Below are positions 1 through 4,920 of a stretch of DNA of 5,365 nt, in pieces. How positions within the stretch are numbered: position 1 is the stretch's first letter; each line of letters opens with the position of its first letter. Below the pieces are notes generated by a model. That model made no database searches and was not told the DNA's origin. It saw only the letters and a list, made by a program, of their open reading frames with translations. Made by a program: the position numbers and the translations under genes. The stretch lies in the NCBI GenBank assembly GCA_025350385.1, contig JANXXZ010000175.1, forward strand, positions 1 through 5,365. Direction: 5' to 3'. This DNA comes from Bacteroidales bacterium (GTDB taxonomy: Bacteria; Bacteroidota; Bacteroidia; Bacteroidales; UBA4417).

Positions 1-93
1 TGCTTCCCTGAAAACTTCCGGGTGGGCTGACACATAGGAAATCATATCAGCCTTATACGAATTTGTTAAAACCCATTCAAATTCCGATTCCAT
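1..93 (-). CDS. N-terminal fragment of an unrecognised protein (runs off the window)
   Basis: An ATG at 91-93 on the minus strand opens a frame of 31 codons that is still open at the window edge. The visible protein starts MESEFEWVLTNSYKADMISY and continues VSAHPEVFREA. There is no signal peptide or membrane segment, so a cytoplasmic protein is likely. The short amphipathic pattern with an 'HPE' turn loosely recalls the start of helical-repeat (HEAT-like) hypothetical proteins of Bacteroidota, but this is a weak impression and not a domain assignment. The bases before the ATG are AT-rich with no Shine-Dalgarno, as is usual in this phylum. It follows the glycosidase gene on the same strand, but 237 bp separate them, so co-transcription is uncertain. 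Too little is visible to give a function. Confidence 0.55.
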   Translation of the reverse strand, partial: MESEFEWVLTNSYKADMISYVSAHPEVFREA

Positions 94-330
94 TTATAAA
101 TAAAGTTTCAATAAGTTTTTATGCCTGTTTCGTTCTTACTACCTGCAACAATTGGCTACTGCTGTCCTGAATTCCGCTCCTGCTGCGGTGAATTAAAACC
201 AAAATTAGGGAAATATGTACCTAACTTCTCATTCATTGCGTTATTAGCTCCGAACGGACATGGATTATCAAATTTGGTTTGATGAGATTGTTAAGCAGGG
301 TTATTATGAACGGGCTGTCGTCCCCGGCAA

Positions 331-2193
331 CTAAAGAATTATCAGTTTTTTTATTACGGGCAAAGAGAGCCCATCAATGTTAATCCTGATTATATAAGCG
401 CCGGGATTCAGATCACTGATTTCAATTGACTGATTCCATTTCTTCTTTTGTCCATTTTTTATCAGGATACCTGTATTATTAAATATGGCATAATCAAAGG
501 AGGATGTTCTGATACTTTCATTGCATAAAACGTTGAAGCATTTCGATGCAGGATTAGGAGAAATCTGGACCTGCAACGGTGAGGATATTATTTCATCTAC
601 TCCGTATGAATTTGTGTACCTTGAAAATGTCGCCTGGTTTACGATTCGTTTATGGAAACTATTGTAGGATACATTGAATGCCGCACCCAGGGTGAATACG
701 TTTACACTGTTATCCATGTAAAAAGTTCCTGAAATATTTAACTGAGGATCGGCTGACATTGCTGCCTGGTATTTCTGGCCATAGTTAAATCCCACATGCG
801 GATAAAAAATATAGTCAAGTTCCGGATCAGTCGTAAAGTCAGGTGATTTATTTATCATGTAGTTAACATAAACAGAGCCGGTCTGCCAGAAATCAGAATT
901 GGTGGTTATCTGAATTGTCGGCAAAGTGACGGTATGGTCAGTTATCAGGATGTTTTTTTCTTCGCTTTTGATCAGCGAATCAGCCTTGTCGTAACAATTA
1001 AAAACCAGGATCGCATCCTTCATGTGCAGATTATTGAACCGGAGAGTATCAGCCAGGTAAGTATTGATTAGTTGCTTCTGATAGAAAAGAGAATTATCCA
1101 GCAGGATGTCAATCCGGCTTATTGAATCATTGAAAAAGATCTCCAGGGGGACATTGTTTGAGTATATTTCTGAGGATGATGGTTGTGTAATGATCGCTGA
1201 CTGGTAATCTTTTACTGCTTTCCATACAGGCCGTTCCTCTCCGTGAGTATCGTTCAGGTTTGAATATCCTACCAGGCCAAACCACTCCTCAGGGGCGTCG
1301 TCATGGACAAATTCATTGCCTGCTTTCCACCACCCATCGCTGTAATTAAATACACAGGATCCGCTTGCACCTCCATCGACCAGGGATTTATACATGTGTA
1401 ATATCCCTTCCTTTTGCTCGGTGAAGCTGTTGCCGCCATAACCCCAGTTGCCGGGCCCGGAAGGTGAAACGGATAAACCATACTCGGTTATAATCAGGGG
1501 GTGGCCCGGTACATTTAATTGCTGTAAGTATTTTGTGAAATCCCTGTAACCATGGAGGAAATTCACGGTAACCGGATTATAGATGTATACATTGTAAGCG
1601 CTGAAATCAAATATTTTCGCATCAATATAAGTACCATTAGAGGTATTGGCTATACTTACCGGTCTGTTGGGATGCTGCGCATGAATCATATTGATCAGTT
1701 CCGTCCAAAGACCAACGGTATTATTGATACCCGCTGCAAAAATGGTTTCAGGCAATGGTTCATTCACTATCAGGTAAGCAATAATGTTATTGTGATTTTT
1801 CGAATAGCTCAATACATTCGAAACAGTGGCTTTAGCATTGGCTATAAATGTCGGGTCAGAAAAATTACCGGCAGGATCGATCCAGATTCCCATGATAATC
1901 TTGATATTAAAGTTGTCAAGATAATCAAGCTCCTGTGCCGAGAACGGTGCCCAGGTGCGGATCGTATTATATCCGGCGGACAGGATCCGTTGAATATCAA
2001 ATTGCAGTTGACCCGGGTTATAGGTCTTATTCCAGGGTAATTGTCTGGGCAATGCACCGGCTTCATAACCGATTCCTTTTATGAAAAATTTCTGTCCGTC
2101 AATGTAAAAGTAGTTATTCTTAACCTCTACATTCTGTGTTATCCCGGCAAGGGCGAAAATACTGATAATCAAGGCTCCGACTAATGATTTCAT
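331..2193 (-). CDS. Secreted clan GH-A glycoside hydrolase with T9SS C-terminal sorting domain
   Basis: This is a 620-residue secreted enzyme predicted to cleave or transfer glycosidic bonds; the substrate is unknown. Residues 1 to about 18 form a signal peptide (MKSLVGALIISIFALAG). Residues about 22-332 are a TIM barrel like those of GH2, GH5 and GH72: an 'FFIKGIGYE' first strand near 36-44, 'GYNTIRTW' with the conserved Arg79, acid/base Glu145 in 'IVNEP', and nucleophile Glu237 in 'ITEYG'. The spacing of about 92 residues between the two Glu fits clan GH-A. Residues about 335-425 look Ig-like, and about 426-535 are beta-rich and unassigned. Residues about 540-620 are a type IX sorting domain ('ISPNPAS', 'LNPGAYIIRI', terminal 'KKLIIL'), implying outer-membrane passage and surface attachment or release. 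The frame extends 55 codons upstream to a GTG at 2358. I prefer the ATG at 2193 because it begins the signal peptide directly and follows an A-rich AACAACAACAA leader. The family (GH2, GH5 or unclassified) is unresolved. Confidence 0.88.
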   Translation of the reverse strand: MKSLVGALIISIFALAGITQNVEVKNNYFYIDGQKFFIKGIGYEAGALPRQLPWNKTYNPGQLQFDIQRILSAGYNTIRTWAPFSAQELDYLDNFNIKIIMGIWIDPAGNFSDPTFIANAKATVSNVLSYSKNHNNIIAYLIVNEPLPETIFAAGINNTVGLWTELINMIHAQHPNRPVSIANTSNGTYIDAKIFDFSAYNVYIYNPVTVNFLHGYRDFTKYLQQLNVPGHPLIITEYGLSVSPSGPGNWGYGGNSFTEQKEGILHMYKSLVDGGASGSCVFNYSDGWWKAGNEFVHDDAPEEWFGLVGYSNLNDTHGEERPVWKAVKDYQSAIITQPSSSEIYSNNVPLEIFFNDSISRIDILLDNSLFYQKQLINTYLADTLRFNNLHMKDAILVFNCYDKADSLIKSEEKNILITDHTVTLPTIQITTNSDFWQTGSVYVNYMINKSPDFTTDPELDYIFYPHVGFNYGQKYQAAMSADPQLNISGTFYMDNSVNVFTLGAAFNVSYNSFHKRIVNQATFSRYTNSYGVDEIISSPLQVQISPNPASKCFNVLCNESIRTSSFDYAIFNNTGILIKNGQKKKWNQSIEISDLNPGAYIIRINIDGLSLPVIKKLIIL

Positions 2194-2252
2194 TTGTTGT
2201 TGTTTACTAAAGGCAGGTTTGTGTGAGATATTAAATATTATCGGGCAGATCC

Positions 2253-2268
2253 AGGCAAGCAGTTGCCT
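2253..2268 (-). repeat. Perfect hairpin in the glycosidase leader
   Basis: AGGCAA (2253-2258) and TTGCCT (2263-2268) are perfect inverted arms around a four-base loop. The hairpin lies 59 bp upstream of the glycosidase ATG on the minus strand, just downstream of the possible -7 box at 2277-2284. If that promoter is used, the hairpin would sit at the extreme 5' end of the mRNA, where it could protect the transcript; as DNA it could be an operator. The arms are visible; the role is inferred. No T-tract follows on the minus strand, so it is not a terminator. Confidence 0.4.
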
Positions 2269-2276
2269 CTGATAGT

Positions 2277-2284
2277 TAAAGTTA
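2277..2284 (-). promoter_or_regulatory. Possible -7 box for the glycosidase
   Basis: Read on the minus strand this is TAACTTTA, one base off the Bacteroidota -7 consensus TAnnTTTG. It would start transcription near 2270, giving a leader of about 76 nt. It sits inside a small inverted repeat, ATAGT (2272-2276) and ACTAT (2284-2288). No clear TTTG -33 element is found 19 or so bases upstream, so the call is weak. Confidence 0.22.
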
Positions 2285-2357
2285 CTATAAAATTTGGATA
2301 AATGCCATCCGATTGCAGTTAAAATTATCAGGCAGGTCGACCAGATATCTTCTGACA

Positions 2358-2384
2358 CGGTTTTAAGTTATCCGTTGAAAACCG
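2358..2384 (-). terminator. Hairpin after the MFS gene, possible weak terminator
   Basis: CGGTTTT (2358-2364) and AAAACCG (2378-2384) form perfect 7-bp arms with a 13-base loop, starting 25 bp beyond the MFS stop codon on the minus strand. The position suits 3'-end formation of the exporter mRNA. No U-tract follows, and the stem is short and partly A:T, so it may only stabilise the 3' end or slow polymerase. It also covers the GTG that would begin the longer glycosidase frame, which argues against that start. Confidence 0.3.
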
Positions 2385-2409
2385 ATGCTCCTGATTTTGC
2401 AATCCCGCG

Positions 2410-3717
2410 TCAGTGAAGATCCGCAGGGAGACCCGGAAGTATTCCCTTATTAATATAAATAGACCGAATGTACTTCTTCAATGTTCTGCGGTTAAGTTGG
2501 AACCATAGTCCCGCCACAACGGTCAGGACGCCGCAAATCAACAAGGTATGCGGGATTCCGATGCCACTGGCAATAGTTCCCGCAAGCAGGTTACCGATTG
2601 GCGTAGTGCCCATGAGAGCCATGGCATAAAAACTCATAACACGTCCACGCTTGTCTTCATCGGCTATGGTTTGCAACATGGTATTTATGGCTGCAACCGA
2701 CAGGATCATGGAAAGTCCTCCAAAAAAGAACACAATGAGTGAAAAGTGCAACCTTGTGGAAAACGATGCCAACACCACCGCTAAGCCTAATAAACTGATA
2801 TTTAAGGCTATTATTCTGCCCAATCCCCTTACTGTTTTGCGTGCAGCCATTATCAGTGCGGCTATCAGTGCACCGGCACCCATGGCCGACATCAGGTATC
2901 CCAGGGTGTCGGAACTACCATGTAGAATTTCCCTGGCATAGGCAGGTAAAAGAATAATATAAGGAAATCCGAAAAGGCTAAGGAAGGCAAGTAGAATAAT
3001 TAATGTGCGGATGGGAACCGATTGAAAAGTGTATTGAAATCCTTCCCTGAAACTCTCCCTGAATTTACCTGGATGTACCGTTATTTTTTCTTTAACTGTA
3101 ATTTGAATTTTCATTAAAGCAATGATAACAGCAATAAAGCTGATGGCATTGAGTAAAAAACATATTCCTTCCCCAAATGCAGCAATTGCTAACCCTGCTA
3201 TTGCGGGGCCAATGAGTCGGGCGCCGTTGAAAATTGCAGAATTCAACGCTATGGCGTTACCAAGATCTTCGGGTTTATCAATCAGGCGGATAACCAGCGA
3301 TTGCCGGGCGGGTGCATCGAAGGCGGTGATAAAGCCGAAAATAAGACTCAGAACGACGATATGCCATACCTCAATAAGGTTGAATAACACCAGCAATGCT
3401 ATCGTTAACGCCTGCAGCATGAAAGCCAGCTGGGTCAGTTTCATAATAGTCAGGCGGTTGTACCTGTCGGTCAGCACCCCGGAAAAAGGAGCCAGGACAA
3501 AAGTAGGGATCTGGCTGGTGAAGCCGATCAGTCCCAGCAGGAATACTGACCCGGTAAGCCGGTATACCAGCCAGCTCATGGCAATATTCTGCATCCAAGT
3601 GCCCACCATCGAAATGCCCTGGCCGGTGAAATAGAGCCGGTAGTTTCGCGAGTGAAGTGATGAAAATATGCCCTTTATCGCTTTAAAATCATTAGGAATG
3701 ATACTCAGGAACGTCAT
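2410..3717 (-). CDS. MFS transporter, EntS/MFS_3-type exporter
   Basis: This 435-residue inner-membrane protein has twelve hydrophobic segments, at about residues 30-52, 58-80, 92-113, 118-135, 160-181, 184-203, 237-258, 270-290, 299-319, 323-345, 361-383 and 387-407. It is most likely a proton-driven drug or metabolite exporter. The loop between helices 2 and 3 has the MFS motif A form 'GVLTDRYNR' (residues 80-88). The stretch 'DEDKRGRVMSFYAMALMG' followed by 'TTPIGNLLAG' (about 353-380) is characteristic of the branch holding the enterobactin exporter EntS and related macrolide-efflux-type carriers. The N-terminal 'LHSRNYRLYFTGQ' is also typical. Length matches the family. The ATG at 3717 is the only reasonable start, 17 codons or so before the 'LHSRNYR' motif. 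No siderophore or antibiotic biosynthesis gene is nearby, so the substrate cannot be named. A promoter with overlapping palindromes lies directly upstream, suggesting a repressor; no regulator gene is in view. Confidence 0.9.
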   Translation of the reverse strand: MTFLSIIPNDFKAIKGIFSSLHSRNYRLYFTGQGISMVGTWMQNIAMSWLVYRLTGSVFLLGLIGFTSQIPTFVLAPFSGVLTDRYNRLTIMKLTQLAFMLQALTIALLVLFNLIEVWHIVVLSLIFGFITAFDAPARQSLVIRLIDKPEDLGNAIALNSAIFNGARLIGPAIAGLAIAAFGEGICFLLNAISFIAVIIALMKIQITVKEKITVHPGKFRESFREGFQYTFQSVPIRTLIILLAFLSLFGFPYIILLPAYAREILHGSSDTLGYLMSAMGAGALIAALIMAARKTVRGLGRIIALNISLLGLAVVLASFSTRLHFSLIVFFFGGLSMILSVAAINTMLQTIADEDKRGRVMSFYAMALMGTTPIGNLLAGTIASGIGIPHTLLICGVLTVVAGLWFQLNRRTLKKYIRSIYINKGILPGLPADLH

Positions 3718-3724
3718 GGTCGTG

Positions 3725-3752
3725 TTAGGTAAAACCTAAGCGTAAAATTAGG
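3725..3752 (-). promoter_or_regulatory. Operator-like array TTAGG / CCTAA / TTAGG at the MFS promoter
   Basis: On the plus strand, TTAGGT (3725-3730) and ACCTAA (3734-3739) form a perfect inverted repeat with a three-base centre, and a third half-site TTAGG lies at 3748-3752. The middle half-site can therefore pair with either neighbour. The array begins 7 bp before the MFS start codon, covers the expected transcription start and overlaps the likely -7 box, as expected for a repressor operator. The repeats are directly visible; repressor binding is inferred. Confidence 0.45.
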
Positions 3753-3772
3753 AAACAGTTTGATCAATCAAT
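3743..3772 (-). promoter_or_regulatory. Likely promoter of the MFS gene
   Basis: On the minus strand, ATTG (3769-3772) is followed after 18 bases by TAATTTTA (3743-3750), close to the Bacteroidota TTTG / TAnnTTTG pair with about 19-base spacing. Transcription would begin around 3736, giving a leader of roughly 18 nt. The spacer contains the inverted repeat TTGAT (3760-3764) and ATCAA (3767-3771), a second possible protein site. Both boxes are imperfect, so confidence is limited. Confidence 0.38.
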
Positions 3773-3920
3773 ATTAAAGGGCGATTTACATCTGGGTTCT
3801 GTTTAGTTAAAATTGTTTATTTCAATGAAAACTCCCGATAGGTAACTTGTTTTTAGCATGGTAAGGATGTTTTTAACGGGAAATTTTTGATGAAATGTAC
3901 GCTCTCACTTAAAAACGTAT

Positions 3921-3928
3921 TAACTTTA
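3921..3928 (+). promoter_or_regulatory. Possible -7 box for the superoxide dismutase gene
   Basis: TAACTTTA matches TAnnTTTG except at the last base. It would start transcription near 3935 and leave a leader of about 38 nt before the ATG at 3973. No good TTTG element lies at the expected -33 position near 3898-3901, so either the promoter is activator-dependent or the box is wrong. The rest of 3773-3972 is AT-rich and shows no other clear signal. Confidence 0.27.
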
Positions 3929-3972
3929 CACTTGTTTATAAATGATATGTTTAACCTTAAATATTAGAAATT

Positions 3973-4551
3973 ATGACATTCGAATTACCTAAACTGCCAT
4001 ATTCGCCTGATGCGCTGGAGCCATATATCAGCGCCAAAACCATTGAATTTCACTATGGCAAGCATCATCAGACTTATGTTACCAAACTGAATGCAATGGT
4101 ACCCGGAACACAGTTTGAAGATTCAACGCTCGAAACAATTGTTAAACAAGCAACGGGTGGGGTTTTCAATAACGGTGCCCAGGTTTGGAACCATACCTTT
4201 TACTGGGAAGGATTTTCCGGCAGGCGTAATACTGCTCCCCAGGGAGACCTGCTGGAATTGATTGAACGCGATTTCGGTACTTATGATGAGTTTAAAGCTA
4301 AGTTTACTGATGCCGCCATTAATCTTTTCGGATCCGGATGGACCTGGTTTACAATGAAACCCGATAATTCTCTGACTATAGTGCAAACCGGTAATGCCGG
4401 TAACCCTATGCGCGAAGGACAGGCCATACTTCTTGCCTGTGATTTATGGGAACATGCTTATTACCTCGACTACCAGAACCGTCGTCCAGACTACCTGGCT
4501 GCCTTCTGGAATCTTGTTGACTGGGATATTGTTGCCTCCCGGCTTCCCTAA
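3973..4551 (+). CDS. sodB: Superoxide dismutase, iron type (Fe/Mn family)
   Basis: This cytoplasmic enzyme of 192 residues converts superoxide to hydrogen peroxide and oxygen. The four metal ligands of the Fe/Mn family are in place: His27 ('EFHYGKHH'), His74 ('VWNHTFYW'), Asp157 and His161 ('DLWEHAYY'). Gln70, in the 'AQVWNH' stretch, is the active-site glutamine position of iron enzymes; manganese enzymes carry glycine there and a glutamine near residue 146, where this protein has 'TGNAGNP' (139-145). Iron, or possibly cambialistic, use is therefore predicted. Length equals that of typical Fe-SODs, and there is no signal peptide. The ATG at 3973 gives the usual 'FELPKLPYSPDALEPYIS' N-terminus. 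The gene is a single unit with its own terminator, divergent from the MFS gene and convergent with the HMA gene, with only 23 bp between the facing stop codons. Metal preference cannot be proved from sequence alone. Confidence 0.97.
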   Translation: MTFELPKLPYSPDALEPYISAKTIEFHYGKHHQTYVTKLNAMVPGTQFEDSTLETIVKQATGGVFNNGAQVWNHTFYWEGFSGRRNTAPQGDLLELIERDFGTYDEFKAKFTDAAINLFGSGWTWFTMKPDNSLTIVQTGNAGNPMREGQAILLACDLWEHAYYLDYQNRRPDYLAAFWNLVDWDIVASRLP

Positions 4552-4574
4552 ATTCAACCAAATACATTCAATAT

Positions 4575-4784
4575 TTATAGCCGGCTGATATCATAGCCGG
4601 CTTTTTTTACACTATCAATTACCTGCACGGATATATCTTCGTTTGAATCAACTTCAAGGACTTTATCGGCTGATTCAAGGTCTACACTCCATTGTTTAAT
4701 TTCAGCAATCCTTTCGAGTCCGGGTGTAATCGCTTTAATACAGCCATTGCATTTCAGGCTGGTTTTGAAAAGATATTTTTCCAT
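4575..4784 (-). CDS. Heavy-metal-associated (HMA) domain protein, putative metallochaperone
   Basis: This 69-residue protein is a single HMA domain of the CopZ/Atx1 type (ferredoxin-like fold), which binds a soft metal ion, usually Cu(I), and passes it to partners. The metal site is 'KCNGCIKAI', with Cys12 and Cys15 in a CxxC. The usual Met two residues before the first Cys is Leu here. The remaining pattern, 'GLERIAEIKQWSVDLESAD' (22-40), then 'VQVIDSVKKAGYDIS' (53-67), matches the helix, strand and final 'AGY' of the family. It starts at ATG 4782-4784 and has no signal peptide, so it is cytoplasmic. It lies 136 bp downstream of the CDF exporter on the same strand, suggesting a shared role in metal homeostasis. 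Its last eleven codons coincide with the dismutase terminator on the other strand. Which metal it carries (Cu, Zn or other) is unknown, and a regulatory rather than chaperone role is possible. Confidence 0.85.
   Translation of the reverse strand: MEKYLFKTSLKCNGCIKAITPGLERIAEIKQWSVDLESADKVLEVDSNEDISVQVIDSVKKAGYDISRL
4579..4608 (+). terminator. Intrinsic terminator of the superoxide dismutase gene
   Basis: Two copies of the self-complementary octamer AGCCGGCT, at 4579-4586 and 4595-4602, pair to form an 8-bp GC-rich stem around the loop GATATCAT. The second arm runs directly into a seven-T tract (4602-4608). It lies 27 bp after the dismutase stop codon. On the minus strand the stem is preceded by A's and followed by ATAAATATTG rather than a T-run, so it should act mainly on plus-strand transcripts. 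It lies entirely within the 3' end of the HMA coding sequence. Confidence 0.88.
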
Positions 4785-4827
4785 TTGAAAAAGGGATTGA
4801 TATTGATTTGGTTAAGTAAAGACAAAA

Positions 4828-4862
4828 GGCATTAGGCAATAGGCATAAGTCATCAGGCAGGT
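4828..4862. repeat. Degenerate 7-bp tandem repeat
   Basis: Five consecutive heptamers read GGCATTA, GGCAATA, GGCATAA, GTCATCA and GGCAGGT, at 4828-4862 with no spacing. The first three differ from each other at one or two positions and the last two are more diverged. The stretch is non-coding, between the CDF and HMA genes. It may be a minisatellite remnant; no function is evident. Confidence 0.6.
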
Positions 4863-4864
4863 GA

Positions 4865-4898
4865 AAGTGGTAGGTGTAATATAGGAGCCTGACCACTT
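4865..4898. repeat. Intergenic hairpin between CDF and HMA genes
   Basis: AAGTGGT (4865-4871) and ACCACTT (4892-4898) are perfect 7-bp arms. AGG (4872-4874) can extend the stem with CCT (4888-4890) past one bulged base, giving ten pairs. It begins 22 bp beyond the CDF stop codon on the minus strand, so it may mark or protect the 3' end of that mRNA. No T-tract follows, so a standard intrinsic terminator is not supported. Confidence 0.4.
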
Positions 4899-4920
4899 AA
4901 TCCGACATCAGTCATTGTGG

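Noticed and set aside
170..194. CCGC / GCGG stem flanked by AATT in the 94-330 gap
   Set aside because: The pairing is short and interrupted by a two-base bulge; it cannot be told from chance.
200..207. Minus-strand TAATTTTG, an exact match to the -7 consensus, as promoter of the gene at 1-93
   Set aside because: No -33 element lies at the right distance and it would leave a leader of about 100 nt, so a single 8-base match is not enough.
311..326. Short CGGG / CCCG hairpin just after the glycosidase stop
   Set aside because: The stem is only four pairs and no T-tract follows on the minus strand, so a terminator call is not supported.
1552..2040. Plus-strand open frame of 162 codons inside the glycosidase gene
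   Set aside because: It is antisense to the catalytic domain, has no recognisable motif, and the opposite frame encodes a clear enzyme with both catalytic glutamates.
2335..2350. Two adjacent 8-bp palindromes, GGTCGACC and AGATATCT
   Set aside because: Eight-base palindromes are common by chance, they share no sequence with the other repeats, and they do not sit at a recognisable promoter.
3122..3634. Plus-strand open frame of 170 codons inside the MFS gene
   Set aside because: It is a shadow of the transporter gene; its composition mirrors the complementary hydrophobic codons and it shows no domain.
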